This document shows positions 1 through 5,615 of a stretch of 8,651 nucleotides of DNA, piece by piece. The stretch lies in contig JAJAYY010000094.1 of NCBI GenBank assembly GCA_026785965.1, positions 1 through 8,651 of the forward strand, in the 5' to 3' direction. A model generated the notes under the pieces. That model did no database searches and was not told the origin of the DNA. It saw only the letters and a list, made by a program, of their open reading frames with translations. Source of the DNA: Sphingomonas bacterium (GTDB lineage: Bacteria > Pseudomonadota > Alphaproteobacteria > Sphingomonadales > Sphingomonadaceae). Numbering within the stretch: the stretch's first letter is position 1; every line of letters begins with the position of its first letter. The translations under genes were made by a program, and so were the position numbers.

Positions 1-696
1 CCATTGCAGCATATGAGCCGCGCGATGAAGGGGATGACCCCGGGTGCGGTCCGCGCTCAGCTTGGTCGGTTCGGCTTCTCGGGCGACAAGGCGATGACCC
101 GGGTCGACAAATTGTCGGGCGGCGAGCGCGCCCGATTGGCGCTGGCGCTGATCACCCGCGACGCGCCGCACCTGCTGATCCTCGACGAGCCGACAAACCA
201 TCTCGACGTCGACAGCCGCGAGGCGCTGGTCCAGGCGTTGAACGGCTATGACGGCGCGGTCATCCTGGTCAGCCACGATCGCCACATGGTTGAGCTGACC
301 GCCGACCGGCTGGTGCTGGTCGAAGGCGGAGAAGCGATCGATTATCCCGGCAGCATCGACGATTATATCGATTTCGTGCTCGGCCGGAACCAGCCCAGGG
401 CCGAAGCCAGGCCCAAGGGGTCGAAGGCCGACCGCAAGGCCGATGCCCGCGCCCGCGACGAAGCCCGCGCGCTCAAGAAAAAGGCTGCCGAGGCCGAAGC
501 GGTGAGCGCCCGGCTGGCCGCGCAATGTTCGGCGCTCGACCGCGCGATGGTCGATCCTGCCGCTGCCGCGCCCGAGCTCGCCGGTCTGCCAATGAGCGAA
601 CTCGCGCGCCGCCGCGCGAAGATCGCCACTGACCTCGAAGCCGCTGAAGCCCGCTGGATCGAAGCCAGCGACCGACTCGACCAGGCCGCCGCCTGA
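1..696 (+). CDS. ABC-F family ATP-binding protein, C-terminal part (5' end outside window)
   Basis: This is the distal part of an ABC-F protein, a soluble twin-ATPase family whose members act on ribosomes (translation factors or antibiotic protection) and have no membrane partner. The frame is open to the left edge, so the first nucleotide-binding domain and linker lie outside. What is visible is the end of the second ATPase domain: signature LSGGE at 112-126, Walker B LLILDEPTNHLD starting at 172, and switch histidine in SHDRH (codon 274-276). The sequence DEPTNHLD is the ABC-F hallmark. After about residue 130 comes a lysine-, alanine- and glutamate-rich tail of about 100 residues (KKKAAEAEAVSARLAA and onward), predicted helical/coiled coil, as in Uup- or YheS-type C-terminal extensions. 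The TTG at 4-6 is not the true start. TGA stop at 694-696. The subfamily cannot be fixed without the N-terminal half. Confidence 0.93.
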   Translation, partial: PLQHMSRAMKGMTPGAVRAQLGRFGFSGDKAMTRVDKLSGGERARLALALITRDAPHLLILDEPTNHLDVDSREALVQALNGYDGAVILVSHDRHMVELTADRLVLVEGGEAIDYPGSIDDYIDFVLGRNQPRAEARPKGSKADRKADARARDEARALKKKAAEAEAVSARLAAQCSALDRAMVDPAAAAPELAGLPMSELARRRAKIATDLEAAEARWIEASDRLDQAAA

Positions 697-714
697 ACGG
701 CGATCGGCGGAAAA

Positions 715-805
715 TGGCGGAGCGGGTGGGATTCGAACCCACGATGGGCTTTTGGCCCATACTCACTTTCCAGGCGAGCGCCTTCGACCACTCGGCCACC
801 GCTCC
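715..805 (-). tRNA. tRNA-Ser (anticodon GGA), CCA encoded
   Basis: Read on the minus strand this folds as a class II tRNA. The 7-bp acceptor stem is GGAGCGG (799-805) with CCGCTCC (719-725), discriminator G at 718, and the genomic CCA is at 715-717. The D arm is GCC-GAGTGGTCGAA-GGC. The anticodon stem CTCGC/GTGAG holds loop CTGGAAA, giving anticodon GGA at 769-771, which reads UCC and UCU. The long variable arm (ATGGGC/GCCCAT around CAAAA) is diagnostic for serine, and the T arm is GTGGG-TTCGAAT-CCCAC. Total 91 nt with CCA. It stands alone between an ABC-F gene and the metallopeptidase-ccmAB run, on the opposite strand to both. There is no integrase or duplicated tRNA 3' end nearby, so no sign that it is used as an attachment site. 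I see no convincing promoter boxes upstream (806 onward). Confidence 0.97.
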
Positions 806-891
806 GCATCGCAATCCCGATCGTTCGCTGCCTTGGCATCGGGCGTGAATCGGGTGCGCATCAACAAATACGCCTGGAAGGCCGCGCTGTA

Positions 892-921
892 GGCAAGCCA
901 GGCGGAGGGGGCAAGCTTGCC
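892..921. repeat. Inverted repeat with a 12-bp perfect palindrome ahead of the metallopeptidase gene
   Basis: GGCAAGCTTGCC at 910-921 is a perfect 12-bp palindrome. A further copy of its left arm, GGCAAGC, lies at 892-898, so GCTTGCC (915-921) can pair either with the adjacent arm or with the distant one. The second option leaves a loop that exposes the purine-rich GGAGGGG. Seen directly in the sequence. Any role as operator or as an RNA switch over the ribosome-binding site is inference; chance occurrence in GC-rich DNA is possible. Confidence 0.4.
904..910 (+). promoter_or_regulatory. Strong Shine-Dalgarno-like GGAGGGG
   Basis: GGAGGGG lies 6 nt ahead of an in-frame TTG (917-919) and 42 nt ahead of the ATG at 953. 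It is the best ribosome-binding sequence in this intergenic region. It argues for an upstream TTG start of the metallopeptidase, adding 12 residues (MPHTAPRLYAAN), whereas the ATG at 953 has no clear Shine-Dalgarno of its own. The start is therefore undecided. Confidence 0.4.
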
Positions 922-952
922 GCACACCGCCCCTCGCCTCTATGCCGCCAAC

Positions 953-1351
953 ATGACGCGCCGCTTCGACCATCCCCCGACCGCCGACGAGATCGAGGCG
1001 ATCGCGCGCGCCGCGATGACCGAGCTGCCCGAGCCGTTCGCGGCGCATCTTGGCGGCGTCGTGCTGCTGATCGAGGAGCTGGCCGACGAGCGGACGCTGG
1101 CCGAGCTGGGCATCGATCATCCGCTCGACCTCACCGGGCTGTACGAAGGACTGCCGATCGGCGAGCGCAGCGTCGAGCATAGCGGCACGTTGCCCGATCG
1201 CATCCGCTTGTTCCGTCGCGCGATCCTCGACGAATGGGTCGAGCAAGGCGAAGCGCTCGAACATCTCGTGCGGCATGTGCTGATCCACGAAGTCGGGCAT
1301 CATTTCGGCCTCAGCGATGACGACATGCACGCGCTCGAGGCGCAGGAATGA
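953..1351 (+). CDS. Small zincin-like metallopeptidase family protein (PF06262/DUF1025 type)
   Basis: A 132-residue acidic soluble protein ending in the zinc-binding motif HEVGHHFGLSDDDMHALE, which contains HExxH. The combination HExGHHFGLSDDD near the C-terminus is characteristic of the Zincin_1 (DUF1025) family, a compact minigluzincin-like fold with no well-established substrate. No signal peptide or membrane segment is visible, so it is probably cytoplasmic. I chose the ATG at 953 because MTRRFDHPPTADEIEAIA looks like the usual family N-terminus. The alternative is TTG at 917, which has a strong GGAGGGG 6 nt upstream and would give 144 residues. The stop overlaps the ccmA start by ATGA (1348-1351), so it is translationally coupled to ccmAB. 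Whether it has any part in cytochrome c maturation is unknown. Proteolytic activity is inferred from the motif only. Confidence 0.85.
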   Translation: MTRRFDHPPTADEIEAIARAAMTELPEPFAAHLGGVVLLIEELADERTLAELGIDHPLDLTGLYEGLPIGERSVEHSGTLPDRIRLFRRAILDEWVEQGEALEHLVRHVLIHEVGHHFGLSDDDMHALEAQE

Positions 1352-1896
1352 GCGCGCTGCTCAACGCCCGGGGCGTGGCGCTGGTGCGAGGAGGCCGGCT
1401 GCTGTTCGAAGGGCTCGACCTGGCGCTCGGCGCAAGCGAGGCGGCGCACGTCACCGGCCCCAACGGCAGCGGCAAATCGAGTCTGATCCGGCTGGTTGCC
1501 GGACTGCTGCGCCCAAGCGCGGGGCGGATCGAGCGCGCGGCGGTCGCGCTGGCCGACGAATCATTGGCGCTTGACCGTGAATTGCCGCTCGCCCGCGCAC
1601 TGGCCTTTTGGAACGGGCCGCAGCTCGGCGGAGCGCTGGTGGCATTCGACCTTGAGCGACTGGCCGAGGTTCCGGTGCGGCTGCTGTCGACCGGTCAGGC
1701 CAAGCGCGCGCGGCTGACGCGGGTGATGGCGAGCGGGGCGCCCTTGTGGCTGCTCGACGAGCCGCTCAACGGGCTCGACCGCGATGGCGTGGCGCGGCTT
1801 GAGCAGGTGATCGCACAGCATCGCGCGGCGGGCGGCGCGGTGCTCGCGGCGAGCCATGGCGCGCTGGCTGGCGCGTGGCGCGAGGTGGCGCTGTGA
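1348..1896 (+). CDS. ccmA: Cytochrome c biogenesis ATP-binding protein CcmA
   Basis: ATPase of the System I cytochrome c maturation ABC complex (CcmABCD). In that pathway ATP hydrolysis at the inner face of the membrane drives release of heme-loaded CcmE from CcmC/CcmD for delivery to apocytochrome c. Of 182 residues, Walker A GPNGSGKS is at 37-44, signature LSTGQ at 113-117, Walker B LWLLDE at 133-138 with DEPLNGLD, and switch His170 lies in ASHG. The protein is a little shorter than E. coli CcmA (about 207), with a reduced helical region between about 72 and 112. The usual Q-loop glutamine is not evident: where HQ is expected I read LADES (about 68-72). ATG start within the ATGA overlap with the upstream metallopeptidase gene; the stop overlaps the ccmB start as GTGA. 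Identity rests strongly on the adjacent ccmB. Confidence 0.93.
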   Translation: MSALLNARGVALVRGGRLLFEGLDLALGASEAAHVTGPNGSGKSSLIRLVAGLLRPSAGRIERAAVALADESLALDRELPLARALAFWNGPQLGGALVAFDLERLAEVPVRLLSTGQAKRARLTRVMASGAPLWLLDEPLNGLDRDGVARLEQVIAQHRAAGGAVLAASHGALAGAWREVAL

Positions 1897-2525
1897 CGCT
1901 GGTCGGGCGTGAGGTCCGACGCGGGCTGGCGGGGGCGGCGTGGCTGCCGGTGGCGTTCTTCCTGCTGGTCGCGACGATCGTGCCGTTCGCGATCGGCCCT
2001 GACGCCGAGCTGCTCGGCCGGATCGGCGGCGGCGCGCTGTGGATCGCGGCGCTGACCGCCGCGCTGCTGCCAATCGAGCGGCTGATCGAGCCCGACCGGG
2101 CCGACGGCGTGCTCGATCAGCTGGCGTTGGCGGGCGTGAGCGAGGAAGCAGTCGGCGCGGCCAAGATCGCTGGGCATTGGCTGACCTTCGGACCGCTGCT
2201 GCTGATCGCCGCGGTGCCAGGGAGCATCATGGTCGGCCTCGACGGTGGCGGCCTCGCGCGGTGCCTGGTGGCGCTCGCGATCGGGACCCCGGCACTCGCC
2301 GCTTTGGCGGTGGCGGTCGCAGCGCTGACATCGGGCCTGCCGCGGGCGGGGGCGCTGGCGGGGCTGCTGTTGATGCCGCTGGCGGTGCCGCTGCTGATCT
2401 TCGGCGCGGCGGCGACCGGCGATGGTGAGAGCGCCGCGCTCAAGCTTGAAGCGGCGGTGGCGTTGCTGACGGTGGCGGGCGCACCGTTCGTCACCGGAGC
2501 GGCGATCCGCGCGGCGAGAACCTAG
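1893..2525 (+). CDS. ccmB: Heme exporter protein CcmB
   Basis: Integral membrane subunit of the CcmABCD complex for c-type cytochrome maturation, partner of CcmA. It has 210 residues against about 220 in E. coli. Conserved landmarks are PFAIGPD (31-37), the run ALWIAALTAALLPIERL (48-64), DGVLDQLAL (71-79), KIAGHW (91-96) and MPLAVPLLIFGAAA (161-174). Six hydrophobic segments lie at roughly 13-33, 46-62, 96-115, 123-147, 152-173 and 186-207. I chose the GTG at 1893, which forms a GTGA overlap with the ccmA stop; another GTG at 1875 would lengthen it by 6 residues inside ccmA. The stop TAG (2523-2525) sits in a CTAG that also holds the stop of the convergent methyltransferase. No ccmC follows, so the rest of the ccm set must be elsewhere. 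Confidence 0.94.
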   Translation: MTLVGREVRRGLAGAAWLPVAFFLLVATIVPFAIGPDAELLGRIGGGALWIAALTAALLPIERLIEPDRADGVLDQLALAGVSEEAVGAAKIAGHWLTFGPLLLIAAVPGSIMVGLDGGGLARCLVALAIGTPALAALAVAVAALTSGLPRAGALAGLLLMPLAVPLLIFGAAATGDGESAALKLEAAVALLTVAGAPFVTGAAIRAART

Positions 2526-3406
2526 TCGTGCGACCAGCGCGCGAAAATCGCCGTGGGCAGCAGCAATCCGCGCGATTCCTCACGCACCGCCATCTCTCCG
2601 CATTCCACCGTTCCGCCCAGGTCGGCGGTGAGCTGGGCCAGCAATTCGCCGATCGCTAGCGCCGACATCCGCACCGCATAGACCGTGAGCACGAGGAAGC
2701 GGCTGTCGGCGTCGAGCAAGCGGCGGCAATCGGCGAGCAGCGGAGCGAGATGCTCCTCCAGGCGCCACAGCTCGCCTTCGGGGCCGCGGCCGAACTTTGG
2801 CGGGTCGAGCAATATGCCGTCGTAGCGGCGGGCCCGGCGCACCTCGCGCGCGGTGAATTTGGTGGCATCGTCGACGATCCAGCGGATGGCCTTGTCGCCC
2901 ATCCCCGACAGCATCGCATTGGCGCGACCGCCCTCGACCGATTTCTTCGACGCATCGACATGGACCATTCGCGCGCCCGCGTCGGACAGCGACAGCGTGC
3001 CCACCCCGGTGTAGCCGAACAGGTTGAGCACGTCGGCGGCGTCCGCCCCGCCTTGTTCAATCTGGCTGCGCATAAAATCCCATTGCGGCGCCATGTCGGG
3101 GAAGAAGCCCAAGTGGCGGAACGGGGTCAGGCTGGCGTGAAAGCGGACCATGCCGCGGGCGAGCGGCCAGCTCGGCGGCACCGGCCGGTGCTGGACCCAG
3201 CGCCCACCGCCCTCCTCGTCGGAGCCGGGGACGAAGGTCGCGTCGGGTGACCATTCGTCGAGCGCCGGCGCCCACATCGCCTGCGGTTCGGGGCGCACCA
3301 CGGTAACCGCGCCGTAGCGCTCCCACTTCTGGCCGTCGCCGCTATCGATCAAACCCCAGTCCGCCCATGGCTCGGCGACGATCGTGCGCAAGTCGGCGAG
3401 GCTCAC
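2522..3406 (-). CDS. Class I SAM-dependent methyltransferase, RlmI-like (COG1092)
   Basis: A 294-residue Rossmann-fold methyltransferase resembling the catalytic half of 23S rRNA m5C1962 methyltransferase RlmI. SAM-binding motif I is VLNLFGYTGVGTL (126-138), the acidic residue after strand 2 is D151 in VHVDAS, motif III is VDDAT (178-182), and motif IV is DPPKFGRGP (201-209). The segment HLGFFPDMAPQWDFM (98-112) is typical of this family. It lacks the N-terminal PUA domain of RlmI (about 396 residues), so its RNA substrate is uncertain. I chose the GTG at 3406: GAGGG stands 7 nt upstream (3414-3418), the start lies 10 bp after the M16 peptidase stop, and the frame continuing upstream (to 3541) lies inside the peptidase gene and does not look like protein. 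TAG stop shared with ccmB within CTAG. Probably the last gene of the oxidase operon. Confidence 0.88.
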   Translation of the reverse strand: MSLADLRTIVAEPWADWGLIDSGDGQKWERYGAVTVVRPEPQAMWAPALDEWSPDATFVPGSDEEGGGRWVQHRPVPPSWPLARGMVRFHASLTPFRHLGFFPDMAPQWDFMRSQIEQGGADAADVLNLFGYTGVGTLSLSDAGARMVHVDASKKSVEGGRANAMLSGMGDKAIRWIVDDATKFTAREVRRARRYDGILLDPPKFGRGPEGELWRLEEHLAPLLADCRRLLDADSRFLVLTVYAVRMSALAIGELLAQLTADLGGTVECGEMAVREESRGLLLPTAIFARWSHD

Positions 3407-3413
3407 GCTTGCG

Positions 3414-3418
3414 CCCTC
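3414..3418 (-). promoter_or_regulatory. Ribosome-binding site GAGGG of the methyltransferase gene
   Basis: On the minus strand GAGGG lies 7 nt before the GTG at 3406 and overlaps the TGA stop (3417-3419) of the M16 peptidase. The arrangement supports the GTG start and termination-reinitiation coupling between the two genes. Confidence 0.6.
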
Positions 3419-4643
3419 ACGCCGCCAGCGCGAGCTTGCCGCCGATCGAGGCGAGCGCGGTTGGCCCCGACAGCATCGCTTGCCCGGCGCCGCGGGCGGC
3501 GGCGACATCGACGCCGCGCAGCTCGGCGAGCATGTCCTCAAGGGTCATGATGTAGCCGAAGATTTCGATCGACCTGGCCATCGAATCGGCCCTGCCCTGC
3601 GGGGTTTCGAGCGCCATCAACAGCCCGGCCTCGACCTGAGCGCGGGCGCGCTTGAGTTCGGCTTCGGTGAGGTCATCGGCGGCGCGCGCGACCGTGGCGC
3701 GGGCGAGCGCCATGGCCTCGGCAGCACGCGCCTTGTCGGTCGACAGATTGACCCCGAACATCCCGGTTTCGGCAAAGCCCTGGGTCCAGGCGTAGATCGA
3801 ATAAGCGAGCCCGCGATCCTCGCGCAATTCCTGGAACAGGCGCGACGACATGCCGCCGCCAACCGCCTGGGCGAACAGCGCCAGGGCCGGCGTCGCGGGA
3901 TCGGACGAGGCGAGGCCAGGATAAGCGAAGGCAAGATGGGTCTGTTCCGAACGGCGGCAGTCGGCGCGCACCCCGCCGGTGAAGCGCGCCGGCTCGATCG
4001 ATGGCGGCGCGACGCGGTCGAGATCGCCGAACAATGCCTCGGCCAGCAGCAGGATATGGCCCGGATCGACCTTGCCCGCGGCAGCGATGATCAGGCGGTC
4101 GGGGCGATATTGGTCGGCCAGCCAGGCGCTGCAGTCGGCGCGGGTCAAGGCGCGAATGCTGTCTTCGCGGCCGAGTATCGGGCGCGCGACCGGCTGCGAC
4201 CCGAAGGCGGCTTCGAACAGATGGTCGTGGATCAAATCGTCGGGGGCATCGAGGCACTCGCCGAGCTCGGACAGGATGACGAGCTTCTCGCGCTCGAGCT
4301 CGGCTTCGTCGAGTGTCGGGGCGCGGACGAGGTCGGCAATCAGTTCGAGCGCCAGCCCGACATCGGGGCTGAGCGTGCGCGCGTGAAACACCGTCTGGTC
4401 GCGTGCGGTCCACGCGTTCAATGAGCCGCCGACATCCTCGATCGCTTCGGCGATGCCGCGCGCGTCGCGACCGCGCGCGCCCTTGAACACCATATGTTCG
4501 ACGAGGTGGGCGAGGCCGCCCTTGCCATCGGCCTCGGAGCGCGAGCCGACTGCGGCGTAGAGCCCGATCGAGGCCGATTGCGCGCCGTCCATCGGATCGA
4601 TGGCGACGGTTACGCCATTGGGCAGGTGGGTCAGTTCAGCCAT
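3417..4643 (-). CDS. M16 family zinc metallopeptidase (insulinase/MPP-like, M16B type)
   Basis: A 408-residue two-domain M16 peptidase related to mitochondrial processing peptidase beta and bacterial PqqL/YmxG-type proteins. The inverted zinc motif HxxEH is H46-L-V-E49-H50 in GLAHLVEHMVFKG. The third ligand is most likely E126 in VILSELGE, 76 residues after H50, the usual distance. GGSLNAWTARDQTVFHA (72-88) follows as in MPP-beta. The C-terminal domain carries GGGMSSRLFQELREDRGLAYS (from 262; here R268 and Y281 are the conserved substrate-binding pair). All catalytic residues are present, so it should be active. No signal peptide is evident, suggesting the cytoplasm. Start ATG 4643 gives the classical N-terminus ELTHLPNGVTVA and overlaps the surf1 end by 8 bp. 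In relatives I recall threonine synthase (thrC) between surf1 and this gene; here it is absent. The natural substrate is unknown. Confidence 0.93.
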   Translation of the reverse strand: MAELTHLPNGVTVAIDPMDGAQSASIGLYAAVGSRSEADGKGGLAHLVEHMVFKGARGRDARGIAEAIEDVGGSLNAWTARDQTVFHARTLSPDVGLALELIADLVRAPTLDEAELEREKLVILSELGECLDAPDDLIHDHLFEAAFGSQPVARPILGREDSIRALTRADCSAWLADQYRPDRLIIAAAGKVDPGHILLLAEALFGDLDRVAPPSIEPARFTGGVRADCRRSEQTHLAFAYPGLASSDPATPALALFAQAVGGGMSSRLFQELREDRGLAYSIYAWTQGFAETGMFGVNLSTDKARAAEAMALARATVARAADDLTEAELKRARAQVEAGLLMALETPQGRADSMARSIEIFGYIMTLEDMLAELRGVDVAAARGAGQAMLSGPTALASIGGKLALAA

Positions 4644-5235
4644 TGGTTTTGGCCTGATCGGCTTCGCGGCGGCGCAGCGCGAGCACATAGATCAGCGCTG
4701 CGATCGCCGCGAACAGGAACCATTGGATGGCGTAGCTCAGATGATTGTTGGGGATGGTGTCGGTCGAAGGCGGCGCGCTCGCCTCAAGCCCTGGCCCCGG
4801 TTCGGCCGCGACCAGCCGCATCCGCGCGATGCGGTCGGGGGCGATCACGCCGCTGACCAGCCCACCCTTGTAGTCGCGCCCGGCGTTGGGGTTTTTCGAC
4901 CAACCAAGTTCGACCGCCAGGCCGGGGCCCTCGGCGCCGACGCGGCAGTCGGCGATCACCAGAAAGCCGGGTTCGCCCGAGCGATTCTGGCCCGCCGACG
5001 TGCGGAAGCCGGTGACCTCGAGGCAATTGCCGGTCGCCGATCGGTACAGCGGCAAGGGCTCACCGGTCGGCGCGGTCGGCCAACCGATCGGGGGCTGGTT
5101 CTGCGCTGCCGCATAGGTCGCGAGCAACGCCTGCTTCTGGCGCATGCGCTGCAGCTGCCAGAGGCTAAGCGCGATCATCGTCGCTACCGCGGCGGCAACC
5201 AGGATCGTCGGGATAATCGGCCAGCGGCGGATCAT
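4636..5235 (-). CDS. SURF1 family cytochrome oxidase assembly protein
   Basis: Assembly factor for aa3-type cytochrome c oxidase. In Paracoccus, Surf1 binds heme a and aids its insertion into subunit I. Of 199 residues, TM1 is at about 7-26 and runs into the family motif ALSLWQLQRMRQK (22-34). A periplasmic domain follows, and TM2 is at about 168-187, preceded by IPNNHLSYAIQWFLFA (161-176). H165 corresponds to the conserved histidine proposed as heme a ligand. It is shorter than typical SURF1 (about 230-250), with a compact middle containing LGWSKNP in place of the usual NRGW. It has a possible cysteine pair, C71 and C97. ATG at 5235 makes an ATGA overlap with the DUF983 stop. The frame is open further upstream to 5358, but that stretch lies inside the DUF983 gene and is not protein-like. 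The position after coxC and DUF983 supports the call. Confidence 0.93.
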   Translation of the reverse strand: MIRRWPIIPTILVAAAVATMIALSLWQLQRMRQKQALLATYAAAQNQPPIGWPTAPTGEPLPLYRSATGNCLEVTGFRTSAGQNRSGEPGFLVIADCRVGAEGPGLAVELGWSKNPNAGRDYKGGLVSGVIAPDRIARMRLVAAEPGPGLEASAPPSTDTIPNNHLSYAIQWFLFAAIAALIYVLALRRREADQAKTNG

Positions 5236-5615
5236 TCGGTAATCCGCCCTTCGCCCGCGCGGTGGCGATAGATTTGGTACATCAGTCCCGCCTTGCCGAT
5301 GCGCAGCCCGGCCAGCGTCAGCCCGATCAACACCGGCAGCCAGACGAGATGAACCCAATAGGGCGGGCTGTAGGCCAGCTCGACCGTGATCGCGGCGCCC
5401 GCGACGATCGCGCCGACGATCAGGATCAGGAAAGCGGCGGGGCCGTCAGCGACATCGAACGCGGAAAAATCGAGCCCGCAGCTCGAACATGTCGGGGCAA
5501 AGCGCGCGACCCCGGCGAACAAGGTCCGGGCGCCGCATCGCGGGCACAGTCCCTGAAGGCTTGCCGCCACCAGCGTCGGCGCGACGTGCGCGCCGGCGGG
5601 CGGCGTCTCGCCCAT
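5232..5615 (-). CDS. DUF983 family membrane protein with zinc ribbon
   Basis: A 127-residue protein. A soluble N-terminal part carries two CxxC pairs, C24-P-R-C27 and C43-S-S-C46, forming a likely zinc-ribbon-type metal site. Two hydrophobic segments follow at about 58-83 (GPAAFLILIVGAIVAG...) and 88-112 (WVHLVWLPVLIGLTLAGL...). The arrangement LCPRCG...CSSCGLDF followed by DGPAAF is the DUF983 (PF06170) pattern. Family function is not established. Its fixed place between coxC and surf1 in alphaproteobacteria suggests a part in oxidase biogenesis, which is inference. ATG at 5615 shares one base with the coxC stop (TGATG), and its own stop overlaps surf1 as ATGA, so all three should be translated in a coupled way. 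A longer frame back to 5678 lies inside coxC and is rejected. Confidence 0.92.
   Translation of the reverse strand: MGETPPAGAHVAPTLVAASLQGLCPRCGARTLFAGVARFAPTCSSCGLDFSAFDVADGPAAFLILIVGAIVAGAAITVELAYSPPYWVHLVWLPVLIGLTLAGLRIGKAGLMYQIYRHRAGEGRITE

Noticed and set aside
686..710. Hairpin CCGCCG/CGGCGG at the end of the ABC-F gene as an intrinsic terminator
   Set aside because: Six-bp stem with a 13-nt loop and no T run after it on either strand: AAAA follows on plus, and the TTTT lies before the stem on minus. It also covers the stop codon. GC-rich chance pairing is likely.
715..805. tRNA-Ser as an integration site of a mobile element
   Set aside because: No integrase, no repeated tRNA 3' end, and flanking genes have ordinary composition.
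806..880. Promoter boxes for the tRNA gene on the minus strand
   Set aside because: TTGTTG-like and GAT-rich hexamers occur, but none with good spacing and match; I could not single out a promoter honestly.
473..1330. 285-codon open frame on the minus strand across the tRNA and the metallopeptidase
   Set aside because: It runs through the tRNA-Ser gene and antisense to a gene with a recognised zinc motif. Its protein has no motif and the composition expected of antisense frames in GC-rich DNA.
1317..1574. Arg-rich plus-strand frame across the metallopeptidase/ccmA junction
   Set aside because: Out of frame with ccmA, whose Walker A lies in the same bases; low-complexity Arg/Ala/Gly product.
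3407..3541. N-terminal extension of the methyltransferase to 3541
   Set aside because: The extra 45 residues lie inside the M16 peptidase gene, are Ser/Pro/Arg-rich and unlike the family, and a GTG with a good Shine-Dalgarno exists at 3406.
3384..4424. 346-codon plus-strand open frame opposite the M16 peptidase
   Set aside because: Fully antisense to a well-supported peptidase with catalytic residues; its protein is rich in Gly, Arg, Glu and Gln with no domain, a codon-bias artefact.
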